Shown one piece after another: positions 1 through 10,426 of a DNA stretch of 64,000 nucleotides; position 1 is the stretch's first letter; each line of letters opens with the position of its first letter. This DNA comes from Zygaena filipendulae (lineage: Eukaryota; Arthropoda; Insecta; Lepidoptera; Zygaenidae), in contig OU015665.1 in assembly GCA_907165275.2 (NCBI GenBank), positions 6,572,001 to 6,636,000 on the forward strand, written 5' to 3'. The translations under genes were made by a program, and so were the position numbers. The notes below the pieces were generated by a model that saw nothing but the letters and a program-made list of their open reading frames with translations, was not told the DNA's origin and ran no database searches.

Positions 1-357
1 CTACAGCTAGTTACAAATATACATTTAAGATTTTTTTTTATATGATAGTAGATAAACGATACAATGAAAACTATTTACAAATACATGTACATCGATAGGT
101 GTATAGGTACTTAAGTGTTAACGAAGACATGCTTTCAAAAACTATATTTAATGTAATCTTAATTAGCATGTCCAAATATCAGGTAAACCAGAGCTCCGCA
201 TAATTATAATTTATTACATAATCTCTGGGAGCAATTTGACACACGTCATCACAGTGAATTTATCTTTTATTATTATTATAATATAGGAATAACGTAGTTA
301 ATTATAATTAATGACATTTGGGATGCATCGAGCGATCGTTCAGCGCCCCGCCCGCCA
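1..357 (-). other. hamlet 3' UTR and downstream flank
   Basis: This AT-rich stretch directly follows the TGA stop of the zinc-finger exon on the minus strand. Canonical AATAAA poly(A) signals on the minus strand lie at about 271-266 and again at 215-210. A 3' UTR of roughly 100-160 nt is therefore plausible. Nothing else coding is visible. The assignment as UTR is inference from position. Confidence 0.5.
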
Positions 358-1163
358 TCAGGTGTGGTCCGCGGCGCTGGAGGCGGCGGTGCGGCGGCCC
401 GGCGCCACGCGCCCCATGAACGACCTGATCTCCTCGAAGTACGTCTCGTCCGGGGATCTCCGGCGGCCATCGTCCCCGTTCTCCGCCTCATGTTTCTTCA
501 GATGTCTGTCGAGATTCGTCTGCTGACCGAAGCAACGGTCGCAGTGGCGACACCTAAACGGCCGCTCCTTGTTGTGGATATTCCTCACGTGTCTCTGCAG
601 GTTTGAGGATATCGAGAAGGAACGTTCACAGTATTTACATCGGTACGGCTGCTCGCCGGTGTGGGTGCGTAAGTGCCTCGTTAAGTTGGCGCTGCGCGGG
701 AACGCTTTGCCACAGTAGGAGCACGTGTACCGGTCGCGTGCCCTGGGAGCGCCTGGGTTCTGCGGCGCCGGCCCCCTGGGGGCGCTGGGCGCGAGCAGCG
801 TTGCCGCCGCGGCCGGCAGGAAAGAGTACCGGCCAAAGGGGGCTGGCAAAGCAAGCGGCAGCCGCGGACAGAACCTCAGGAGCGCCGGGTGAGCAGGGTG
901 CGCAGGGTGCGCGGGGTGAGTAGGGTGGGCTGGGTGCGGCGGCGGTGAAGGTGTGATCAGGTTGCAGTTCTCGTCCTCGAGTCGCGGGGGGCGTTTGTGT
1001 GTGACCCTCAGGTCGAGGGGCTCGTCTGCCCGCGGTGAGCTCAGCGGACTGGAGTGGCGCTCGTGCGGCGAAGTTGGAGGGGAGGCGAGCCGACGCGGCG
1101 CCGCGTGCTTTTCCCGCATGGCGGCCGCCGCGCACGCGCTCATCGGGCTCGTGCGCCACCGAC
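358..1163 (-). CDS. ham: PRDM3/PRDM16 (MECOM/hamlet) zinc-finger regulator, last coding exon
   Basis: This is the 3' terminal coding exon of a PR-domain zinc-finger transcription factor. Three consecutive C2H2 fingers are visible: [10 protein letters not shown] with [13 protein letters not shown], then [10 protein letters not shown] with [14 protein letters not shown], then [10 protein letters not shown] with [13 protein letters not shown]. They match the C-terminal finger triplet of vertebrate MECOM/PRDM16 and Drosophila hamlet almost residue for residue. Upstream is [11 protein letters not shown], the PLDLS-type CtBP-binding motif of this family, then a proline/alanine-rich linker with (PAH)n repeats. 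The exon begins at the acceptor gttgtcgccag (AG at 1165-1164) with two bases of a split codon, so the previous exon must end in one base. It ends at TGA (360-358). The PR domain and N-terminal fingers are not in this exon. Family role: nuclear DNA-binding repressor in neuronal and wing cell fate. GC content is far above the flanks, partly from the Pro/Ala-rich linker. The family call is firm; the exact start is inferred from the splice signal. Confidence 0.93.
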
Positions 1164-2960
1164 CTGGCGACAACAGAATACATCTATTACTTAATATCTA
1201 ATAGCAAAAGATAAGAAACACTATAGGATTGTGGTGGTAATTCTCGTAACCGCTGTGGTGATCACGTCCATACACCATGGCGTGGTCTCTTTATAAAAAA
1301 AGTTAATAGGAATATTGACATTATCAATATCTCGTTGTCCTATAGGACAGGATCTAAAGCAAACCACAAAGCATGAGATCTATCATCTATGAGCATCTAT
1401 ATTCGAAAGCACAATTTACTCATCACAGAGCAAATAAATTAACTAGAGAGAAAGAACATGTAGGCGGGGCAGGCGCGCTACCATTGCAAAAGATAGAGAA
1501 AATGCTCTAACTTGTCCAAAACTTCTTTTGCTGCCATCCCAAGTATTTACCATAATATTTACAAAACTGTGAATTTTGAAAACAGTGACTAAGTAAAAAC
1601 ATAATCATAAAGCGTTTAATACATTTCTTTACGTTAATGAATGTTTTAGTGCGTGTAGTGCGTGATGAATAGTTTTGTGTGCGAAAATCACCCGGCGACA
1701 CTGGTTTTCATCTGTTTTTATACCAAACTAAGTTGATGTCCTTTCTACCTATCTGTTATTTTCTGTTTTGTGTTACTTATAGTTTCCTTGAATGGCGCAG
1801 TATGCTAAAGGTGCACAAGTTGCGAAACGATGCAACAGTGCTGGGTGGTGCGAGGGGCCAGTGTGATCGATGGCAGCTCCTACGCTCGCCTCCGAAGCAC
1901 GCCCACTCCCACTCGCAACGCGTTCAACTGGAGCAATCACCGCCGAAAACCGAAGTGTTTGGTTTAATTAATTTTACCGAATTTTTTTACGATACGTAAC
2001 AAAGTTGTTTAAATATACAATTAACTGCCTAAAGGTTAAGGCCTATGTATTTTAATCGCATTTTTTTCAAATACCTGCAGTTTATAATTTCTATATGATT
2101 TCTTTTGTTTCTTTGTAAAGTAGACGTAGGTACTGTCTAGTTTAATTTTAGAAATCTGTAAAAATATTTATGTTCAATAAAGCTTACACACTATACGGAA
2201 AAGAGACTGTTAACCTGTACCTTAGTATCAAAATAATTACCTACTTTATTTTATAAGGTATTTATCTTGTTGCCATTCTTATTATAGCTACAACAGTACT
2301 TGCAGACTGTTTAGTATTGAAGGGACTCTTTCAACAGGTTGAAAATCCAGTTCTTTACCTTTCGCCGCTCCACATCGCTGCCCACGTAATATAACCACAT
2401 AACCGACTCTGTGTACGAGAACACTGGGACTGACCAATAACCGTCTTACGGTGTTGGATAACTCCATTAAGCATGATAGATGGCCGGCGTGAGCGACAAC
2501 GCATCACGCACGAATCGTCACGAGCTTCCATCGCGTTCAGCCACCGTACGAACAAGTCTTCGTCTGACAAGCTTTATGCAGTATCGGATAGTTTACAAAG
2601 ATTAATTAGCTCCGATAAAAAAATACTCCAGGAAAAGGGCAGAGTACCTATTGTTCCAACGAATTTGTTCGCTCACGCCTACGAGTGGACACGAGGCTAA
2701 TTTGCACCAAAAGCAGCCGACATAAATCCTTTGAGCTGAGGTCGGGTCGGGCACCGACGTTCGTTCCGCCATATTTGGTGTGCGCGTGAGTCCCGCACCA
2801 TGTTTATGATTTGTTACCCGACTACACTAATAGATACAGCGCGCGGCCATCCCAAAGCTGCACAACACAATACTGGGGAGAAAATAATTTGGTTCTGTGT
2901 TAAACTTGTCGCGTCGTTACGAGCACGAGTCTCGCTTCTGTAATGTTGCTGTTATTACAA
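1164..2960. other. Non-coding stretch with two GC-rich open patches
   Basis: This is mostly AT-rich intronic sequence. At 1795-1945 a GC-rich patch is open on both strands, with no acceptor seen on the minus strand. At 2359-2563 is the exon-like ORF listed separately. No recognised repeat was seen in the remainder. Confidence 0.4.
2359..2563 (-). other. Exon-like ORF of unknown identity
   Basis: A 205-nt segment reads openly on the minus strand as DEDLFVRWLNAMEARDD and onward to WSGE. It is preceded by cttgtcag (acceptor-like) and followed by AAAG/GTAAAG (donor-like), and its GC content is well above the flanks. Its 3' phase (2 nt) does not feed the hamlet zinc-finger frame. I do not recognise the protein. 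The plus strand is also open across it for 75 codons, so it could be a decayed mobile element instead of an exon. Confidence 0.22.
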
Positions 2961-3332
2961 TCTATATTTATTAGTGAAAGGTCACTGACTCACTGTCTGA
3001 ACACGAAATCTGGAAAACTATGACCTATTTAGCTGAGGAGGGTGATAGTTTATAGGTAGGAGACGTCAGCTAAGAACAGATTTCACGGAGTTCCGGCGGG
3101 AGTTCCCAAATTAATGCGAGTGCGGGTGAACGCAGAGAACATCTTCGGTAAAGTGAAAGGTCACTGATTCATGGACTAAATATGAAATGTTGAAAACTAC
3201 CTACCCATATGAGTCTGAAATACGGTAACTAGATAGCTTCCAGGTAGGTGACGTCAATTAAGCACAGATTCATGGAGTTTCCGTGCAGGGATCTCAAAAA
3301 TTTACGCGGGTGAAACCGCAGGGAACTGCTAG
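2961..3332 (+). mobile_element. Helitron-like element, tandem dimer
   Basis: Two head-to-tail monomers begin at 2961 and 3142. Each carries the block GTGAAAGGTCACTGA near its start and ends in a GC hairpin region (gcgggtgaacgc, then gcgggtgaaaccgc). Only the second keeps the terminal CTAG (3329-3332) followed by T. The TC start after A and the hairpin-plus-CTAG end fit Helitron termini. Confidence 0.65.
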
Positions 3333-3454
3333 TTGAATTAGAAATTAGTAGGTAGGTACGAACAAAATTTGTAGCCAAAAATATGACCACCATAGAGATA
3401 AAAGTAACGGTATTATTTAGCCGAGATGTTCGGGAAGCTAGCAATTACGTCGTT

Positions 3455-3726
3455 GGTTTTATAAGTAGCGGATCGGCGCGCGCGCATCTCGGATCCAGTC
3501 ACGAGCCGCTAATTACTAGTAATTAACGATGTTCGGGAGCGTGACGCGCGGCCGGGTGGGCGGGGCGAGCTCGGCTATGTATGTTAATGTAAACATCGCA
3601 GCCAATCGGCGCCGTCACGCCGCGCCGCCGTGTGATATATTAGCATTTGAATCGTTTATTCGTTCGCACCATCCGCCACTTGAAGCCACTCAAAACGATC
3701 CAACACTCGTCTTTTGTGGGGTTTAA
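3455..3726 (+). promoter_or_regulatory. GC-rich TATA/CCAAT-containing island
   Basis: A TATAAGTAG box at about 3459-3467 is followed 30-40 bp later by ggatccagtc (initiator-like). A GC-rich block (3530-3640) then holds gtaaaca (forkhead-type site) and gccaatcgg (CCAAT box). A 65-codon plus-strand ORF starts at 3529, but it is arginine/alanine-rich and unrecognised. The island stands out sharply from the AT-rich flanks. It may be an enhancer or a promoter for a short transcript; function is inferred only. Confidence 0.35.
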
Positions 3727-5984
3727 TTCATTTCGTATGCGCTAACACGTATCACCGGCGTGTTATGTAAAGTGGCCATAAATTACCTACTGTTCATTCT
3801 ACAACAAACAAATAATATCTACGTAAGTTGGTATAAATGACCACAGCGCGACCCGTGGCACATAAAATACGAAAGTTATATAACTGGTAGAATGATAAAC
3901 ATTAGGTAATATTGTGTTCGACTAACAACTCTATATACAACTTTAACGAATTATTTCAGTCATGGAAGAGTCCATTGATGTGAAATTTTTTTAAGTTAAA
4001 TTTATTACAGATTTACGGTTCCATACAAATGTCCTAACAAAACATGGCGTCGATATAGGTAGATAAAAAGTAAAAATAAAATCAAATATCCAAAATATTT
4101 GATTGAATAAGCAAAATTCGTACCTAAGTACTTATGCATATGATACAATGCTCACACAGCAAACTGTATTAATAAAAAAAACCTGTAGGTTTAGGAGTAT
4201 TTCCATTTTACATAAATATTTTTTTAAGGACTTTTTTCCGTCTCTGACTGTGTTCTCGAGTATTCAGTAGGTATAGATATCAATGGAAGCGACAGATAAA
4301 GATGAATCTACTTATAATATTTGACGTAAGAATAATTATTATCTAACAAACCATCCGAACTTTGGACATGCAGACGTTATAGTTAAGTTAAAAATGAGTA
4401 CCTACCGGCCTTTAGATAACGAAGCATTAAATATGATTTATGGATCAAAAATAAGTATCACGAGTTACTAACCTACGCAATAAACAAACAATTATTATGA
4501 ATGTAATAAAACAAAAACGAGTTGGAATATAGATTTTAATTATGTCAGCAACTATTTAGAGCTTGTGAATTCATTCACATAAAAATTAAGGCAGTCCTAT
4601 AACATGAAACTGTAGCGCAATGAGGGTTGTCTACTTTAAAAAAATTAAAAACGTTATATTTAATGTATGTATCAAAAAAATGTTTTTTTTTTTAGATATA
4701 AGCTGCTGTAATTACACCTTTATTTGCTCAAAATATAATATACATTAAAGTTGTTAAATACTGACAAATTCTAATAAAATTAAAAACTATTCAATTCGAT
4801 TTTTTAGCATCGTCTCTAAAATATAGAACTATAGCTTCGTCAACGAATTTTTTATTAAAATAAACAGACCCAAATATATAACTACGTATATTTTATGGTA
4901 GCGTTGGAAACCCTTATTGCTACCATCAATGTATTCGCAAAGTATTACTAAAATCAGCTAAAGCAATCACATAATTCACATAACTCAACACTCGACATTC
5001 CGTATCATATTCTCTCATACGATCGCAGTAGCAGCAGATTCACACGCGCCACTGCTTTTTCAGTGCACAACATACTTGTAGGTACTATCGACAACGGTCG
5101 TTCTTTGATTTATTTCACATCACTATTTTAGGAAACACGTCGCGCCGATCACCTTAAGCTGAGGTATGAAATTACTTTCCGATGTATGAACTGCGTATAA
5201 AAATTGCTGTCTCTTTTTCTGATGTTGAGATTGATAGATTAGTTTACTTCGACTAAAACTTGATCTGTCAACATCGATGATGTTACAGCTTGTAGTTTAT
5301 GATTGCTCTAAATTTTTTTGTAAGTTCATTCTCTTTTTATAGGTTCTACGACGCAGCATTTTTCGTAGCACCTATTAAATAAACATAGCCATTTGATACG
5401 GAGGGTTCAAAGGTGTTGAATTATTTTAGAAATAATTATGGCAAATAAATCCATAAACTCTCTTTTTCGCATCGATTTTATAATTATAATTTTCATTTTA
5501 ATGAAAATGCAAATGATACTTCATGATGAATTCTTATTAGGCACTTTTTTATCTAATAAAATATTTTTATACAAAAGTAGGTACTTTATAAAGTATTCTA
5601 ATGGACATTGTATTGAAAAAATGTATCATGAAGAGTATTTTATAAAATAGAAAATAGTCATTTCAATAATTTAACAATCAAAATTATTTAACATAATATC
5701 AAATTATATTCAATGATTGTAATGTAAATGATGGAGTCTCTATTTTATACTTAAAATACAATTTTTTTTAATCAATCACAACATTTTCTGCTACAGGTAT
5801 TTCTACTAAATAATAATCGAACACTTTATGGCTCATAAAGGAAAAGGTTTAACAATCATTGTTCCTGATTTGCGCTATTTTTTTTTTATTATAAATATGA
5901 GGAAATATTTAACATATGAAAATAAACAGAATTGCGATTAGCGAGCATTCCAATCTGCTAGGTTGTTATATCAGATTTTATCGA
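3727..5984. other. AT-rich intronic DNA, no gene seen
   Basis: About 2.3 kb of AT-rich sequence with poly-A/T runs. The only ORF over 60 codons (near 5438) is AT-composition noise. No repeat family was recognised. Confidence 0.5.
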
Positions 5985-6075
5985 TGGGCAATCGTCCTGG
6001 TTATTGGGATTAAACCCGATAAAAGCCTTCCATTCTCGGGTTTGAACCGGGGTGTAAACTAAAAATGGCAGGCTT
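5985..6075. repeat. Degenerate copy of the GATGGGCAAT MITE
   Basis: It starts with gatgggcaatcgtcctgg and contains gggattaaacccgataaaagcc. These blocks are shared with the complete palindromic element at 28632-28738. The right end has decayed. Confidence 0.5.
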
Positions 6076-6529
6076 TATTATCTATAGTCAGAATAACAAC
6101 CACGCGCGAGCGTGCCACCGGCCGCGGCAGTGGTCAGCGCTGCGCCCGATTCTTTTGGTATGTACTATATTTTGAATACTATAAAAAAGAAAAAATAAAG
6201 TCGAAGATTATTTTTTACACCATCTCTCAATATGTAGTTTATAGAGCCTGCGTAACTTTAAACAACTGGTTTTCTAATCGATAACAGACCTCTTTTGCGG
6301 ACGAATGCTAGCAGGTGGTGGTATAAAGTGGTCATGTGTATTTAATGCTCGTCACGATTACAATTCTGACCAATAGTATTGATATGTAACTCATGCGTGC
6401 GTACGACATTAATGATAGCTTGATGTAAAAAGTGATTTCACGTGGGAACTGTGCCGGCGCGCGTTGTGTGAACCACCGGATATCGGGAGTTTTTTTGCTG
6501 TCGCTACAATTTATATCTGTAACTATTTA

Positions 6530-6830
6530 AATGGTGGCCCGAGGCTTTGCCCGCATAAATTTTGGGATTCCCGCAGGGACTCTTTATGTCTGGTGAAAAT
6601 ACCCTATCTTCTATTTCAAGATAAAAATTACTTGTGGTACTATATGGTTGGTATATCAAATATTTTTTTCCCTCGCGGTTTACCATATAAGTTCGGTATT
6701 TTCGTGGAATCTCTTCAAAATATCGAGATTAAAAGTTCTATATCGCTCAAGGGTATTACGGTTTTAATTTTCGGAATCTGTGTAATTTCAGACATAGTAA
6801 TTTTACCACTCAGCTAAGTAATATTACTGT
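6530..6830 (-). mobile_element. Degenerate Helitron-like fragment
   Basis: gaggctttgcccgcataa and gggattcccgcaggga are in the position and order of the terminal hairpin region in the other reversed copies. The body is strongly diverged and no CTAG remains. The 117-codon ORF across it has no recognisable domain. Confidence 0.35.
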
Positions 6831-8317
6831 AGATTAGTTGTCTAATGTTAGCCTATATTCTATACCAGAACCTGCAGATACCTACTTGAGTAGGTAATCT
6901 CATGTGCTATCGGTCTAAGAGACAATCGTAGTTTCTAAAGCTAACGTAATATCCGCTCGACTTGTTATCAAGCATTTTGATTGAGTGTTAATTTATTTAT
7001 CGCCCCCGTTTGGTATATCGCTATACCATGTAAGATGGTGTGCCACCATTAAACTAGTATATATACACTGAGATTACACAGTAGGTAGGTGAGCTGTCAA
7101 CCGAAGCGTTTATATAGCCGTCGACGGTAAATCACTCAAGATGGTTACAAATTAACTATTCTGTAGGTGTTTTATTTATGGTCGGTCAAAGTCAAATTAA
7201 GTTATAACCGAGTACAGTCTAATTACTTATTAACCACCGGTGATTCGTAAAAGAGCACGATACGAGCTGCAAAATTTAATGTAGGTATAATAGCTAAGAA
7301 TATTTCGCAAATACGACGTCTCGGCTATGTTTTTAGCATCAATCCAGTTAGTATAGTGGCTTCATTTTATGGTCGATTTAGCACTAGGTTAGATTAAAAT
7401 TTGCATCGTCAATTCATAGTATTGATTAATTTAATTAGGTTATAATATCTGCGGATATAACTATGCACTTGTCTGCTATAACTCAAATATTATTTACTTT
7501 TGCCTTAGAAATACGATGTTTCCGATTAATTAATTTGTATCAAAAATATTTTTTCGGAAATTGGTAGGTATAAAGAATACAGTCAAGTAATAGTAGGTAC
7601 TGCGTATATTTTTTTATTTGTATCATCGGAGCCTTGGGAGGACCTCTAAAAGTGAAGTTGTTTGCATGTATGCTATGGTTAAACCTATTTAGGCGAAGGT
7701 GTGTAATGTGTGGATTGTAGAAAGTTAATGTCTATTATGCTAAAGTTATCGCTACAACTGCGTACCTATACTCGTTTGATTTTTTCTTTATTATAGGATA
7801 CTTATATATACCTAATTTTTATACATTCCTGGCAGTAGAATAGCATTTCATAATGTGGACTTGTAAATGAATGCTCTTTAATATGATATAAATAAAAAAA
7901 AAGTTCCACCTAGAGTTTGTAGTAGTTGACTCTGACTGACTAGTACCTATTGACTCGGTGAATAAAAAATATATGTATATGCGAAATTTTATTGTGAAGA
8001 TCTAAGAACAGACATTTTCACTGGTCATTCAAGTAAAGATGAACGGCTGTTATTTGAAAGAATTTAGCTGGTGTAATGGTAGAAAAATCTTTTTGTAATA
8101 ATCACATCACTGAATATTTTATGAATTAAAACAGCATTGGATTCTTTTTATCCTAAAAAAGGTTGATGAAACAAATTCAGGCACGTGATAGTTAAAAGAT
8201 GTATTTTATACGCAAAAAGTCAGCGAAAATGTAGTTATACCTGGAAATATATTTAGTTTATTAATTTTGTTATTTAAACTGTAGACAAATCTAGTGTATT
8301 AAACAGTAGAATGATAA
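6831..8317. other. AT-rich DNA, nothing recognised
   Basis: No ORF of note and no repeat family was recognised. Several TAGGTA-type short motifs are present. Confidence 0.5.
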
Positions 8318-8602
8318 TCTTAATATGTATAAATCACGTGTCACGTTGTTTGTCCGCGATGGACTCCGAAACTACTGAATGGATTTTGATAAAATTTTGT
8401 AACCATTTATAATATGGTCCAACTTAAAAGATAAGATAGTTTTTATCCCCGAATTCCCGCGGAAACTCCGGAATTATTGCGGGAACAGCTAATCATCGTA
8501 AACTACTGGCAGGGGTACAAAGAAGGACATAGAGTACTTTTTTCCCGGAATTCCCGCGGGAACTCCGAAATTACCGCGGATGAAATCGCGCGGGACAGCT
8601 AG
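8318..8602 (+). mobile_element. Composite Helitron-like element ending at the SPH stop codon
   Basis: It starts with TC after A at 8318. A first tail (gcgggaacagctaat, about 8480-8494) is followed by a second 3' half containing ggtacaaagaaggacata and ccgcgggaactccgaaat. It ends in cgggacagCTAG (8599-8602) followed by T. It therefore looks like a partial dimer. Its last three bases, read on the minus strand, form the TAG stop of the adjacent serine protease homologue. Confidence 0.7.
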
Positions 8603-9489
8603 TTATTTATATAATTTGAAATCCAATTGACATACGGACTCAGTGGTGTGCCTATGCCTGTTTCGTAAAAATGTGCTCTATATTTTTGCAGCCGACAGTC
8701 TCCTATAGCAGATAAAGAGCTTAGGCCTATCACTCCTGATTGGTGCAGAACAGGATATCCGGTGTCTCCTCTGCAAACCGCCGAAGTCTGTGCACATGGT
8801 CGCGCCATACATATGGCTGGGTACGAAGAAACCGTCTCCGAACATTTCTTGATCACCACTCTCAACACCTGCATCGGTGCCAGAACTATTGGCGTATATG
8901 TTAAAAAAATGCCCGTAGAATTGGTAATGCCGAAACCGAGCATCAAAGCATCGTGTCCAACAAACACTGTGTAATCTATTGAGCTCAATTTTCCATACCG
9001 TATCAAAGATATTTTTTGTGTTCGTAGTAATCCAATGTCATTATGATATTTCACTACTCCTAGTTTTCCTCCACGAAAATACTGTCTATAGTTTGGATGA
9101 ACAATCGTCGCAAGTACTTCGCTAAAGTTCCCCAATCTGAAAAGCGAGGCGTGAACGATTCCCCATCTAATAACTCCTTTAACATATGCTTTAGATTTGT
9201 GCATATTTGATATTGTTCGTTTGTAATCATTAAAAACATTGATACAATGACCTGCGGTTAAAGTCCACGTCTCTGTTAAAGTTGTACAAGTACAAATATG
9301 ACCCCTCTTCTTAACTGCTTTGTAATAAGTTGAAATTTCCAATTCCAAACGAACGATATAGGGAAACTGTTCTACAAATGCTTTAATGTTTCTTTCGATA
9401 GGAATAAGAATATCGCCAAATCGTTCTCTCTCACACCGACCGCATTTTATTACACACAGTAAAAAAAATAGTAATGGACTTGAGTTCAT
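8599..9489 (-). CDS. Catalytically dead S1-family serine protease homologue (SPH)
   Basis: A single-exon ORF of 296 aa with a hydrophobic N-terminal signal peptide (residues 1-about 16), so probably secreted. The chymotrypsin-fold landmarks are His81 in TLTAGHC and Asp in HNDIGLL, but the catalytic serine is replaced: CRGDTGYP with Thr243 instead of CxGDSGGP. The R/ILGG activation site found in its neighbours is missing; that region reads RERFGDILIP. Such pseudo-proteases act as non-catalytic cofactors or decoys in insects, which is only an inference here. The C-terminus ends NWISNYINN, about 10 residues short of the siblings (EWIINHIKGRN...), because the stop TAG is provided by the end of the adjoining Helitron. 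It is the most diverged and most downstream member of the tandem array. Open frame along its whole length suggests retained constraint. Confidence 0.82.
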   Translation of the reverse strand: MNSSPLLFFLLCVIKCGRCERERFGDILIPIERNIKAFVEQFPYIVRLELEISTYYKAVKKRGHICTCTTLTETWTLTAGHCINVFNDYKRTISNMHKSKAYVKGVIRWGIVHASLFRLGNFSEVLATIVHPNYRQYFRGGKLGVVKYHNDIGLLRTQKISLIRYGKLSSIDYTVFVGHDALMLGFGITNSTGIFLTYTPIVLAPMQVLRVVIKKCSETVSSYPAICMARPCAQTSAVCRGDTGYPVLHQSGVIGLSSLSAIGDCRLQKYRAHFYETGIGTPLSPYVNWISNYINN

Positions 9490-9801
9490 TTTACGTTATG
9501 TTTATATTACACACCATTATTTATGATTTCCTATAAATAAATGGTATATATTTCTAATTTAAAATATTATTAATATTATTATTATTTCAAAATACATATC
9601 ACATGTGGTAAAATTAATTGCAAATATTTACAGGATTGAAAGTATACCTTAAAACAAACAGGATAAGTGAAAAAGTAATTTTATAAGTTCGGTAGTTTTT
9701 CAGAATATAATGAAAAGAAATTCATTGAAAAATCACAAGGTACACTATACACGTAGCGCACTTATACGTATACAAGGCACGCGCCGTGCACATAGCAAGC
9801 G
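9490..9801. other. AT-rich spacer upstream of the SPH gene
   Basis: This should contain the SPH promoter on the minus strand, but the conserved core found upstream of the other three proteases is not recognisable. That agrees with stronger divergence of this unit. Confidence 0.35.
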
Positions 9802-9900
9802 ATGGATCAGCTGTTCAACTTGATCGAGGTCGATGACCTCAAGATACCGGCGCGCGGCGATGTGTGTGTAAAGCGATTGAGCGGCGAGTGCCTTTACAGG
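9802..9900 (+). other. Orphan exon-like ORF starting MDQLFNLIEVDD
   Basis: A short GC-rich patch (about 9770-9900) in AT-rich DNA reads on the plus strand from an ATG in good context (agcgATGG). It encodes about 33 residues, MDQLFNLIEVDDLKIPARGD and onward to ECLYR. It ends at ctttacag/gttgtt, beyond which the frame runs into low-complexity Tyr/Phe codons. The sharp change in composition looks like an exon edge or an insertion boundary. No downstream exon or homology was recognised. It could be a first exon, a retrocopy fragment or chance. Confidence 0.25.
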
Positions 9901-10101
9901 TTGTTTTATTTTAGATTTATTTATTTATTTATTTTTTATATATATTATTATCTTTTTTATTTTATCAACATGTTTATAATGGTGTATAATTTCAACTCTG
10001 TAAATATTTGCAGTTAATTTTACCACATGAAATACAGAAAACTTTACAAAAACAACTAGGATACTAAACTGAAATTCATTGTTTATCCCTGTTTAATCTA
10101 A

Positions 10102-10290
10102 TCTATACTATAAAAAAGATTACAAACCGCATGTCTGTTCACGCTAATCTTCGGAACTACTGAACGGATTTTAACATGCGATTTTCTTAGGTAGATTAAG
10201 CTTGGCTTGGAGCAACATATACTTACGCATTGTTTTATTTAAATCGGATGTTGGAAAAAGGTATTACATAAAACCGTGGGGCATTGCTAG
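10102..10290 (+). mobile_element. Helitron-like element
   Basis: TC start after A (10102) and end gcattgCTAG (10287-10290) before T. The internal blocks gattaagcttggcttggagc and aaatcggatgttgg are shared with the copies at 16507, 19772 and 45377. It lies between the SPH gene and the second protease. Confidence 0.6.
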
Positions 10291-10426
10291 TCATTATATA
10301 AGTAGGTATTTATTAAAACACATTTATGATTGTCAATTAATATACCTCCGTTATGATGTTCGAAAATGAAAATAGCTTCTTTTTATCTTTCTTTTTATAT
10401 TATACGTATTTTTATTATATTTCTTT

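Noticed and set aside
635..1183. Overlapping minus-strand ORF of 182 codons across the hamlet exon
   Set aside because: It is the shadow frame of the GC-rich zinc-finger exon. It ends before the fingers and lacks any motif.
6464..6817. 117-codon ORF
   Set aside because: It runs through a decayed Helitron-like fragment and shows no domain.
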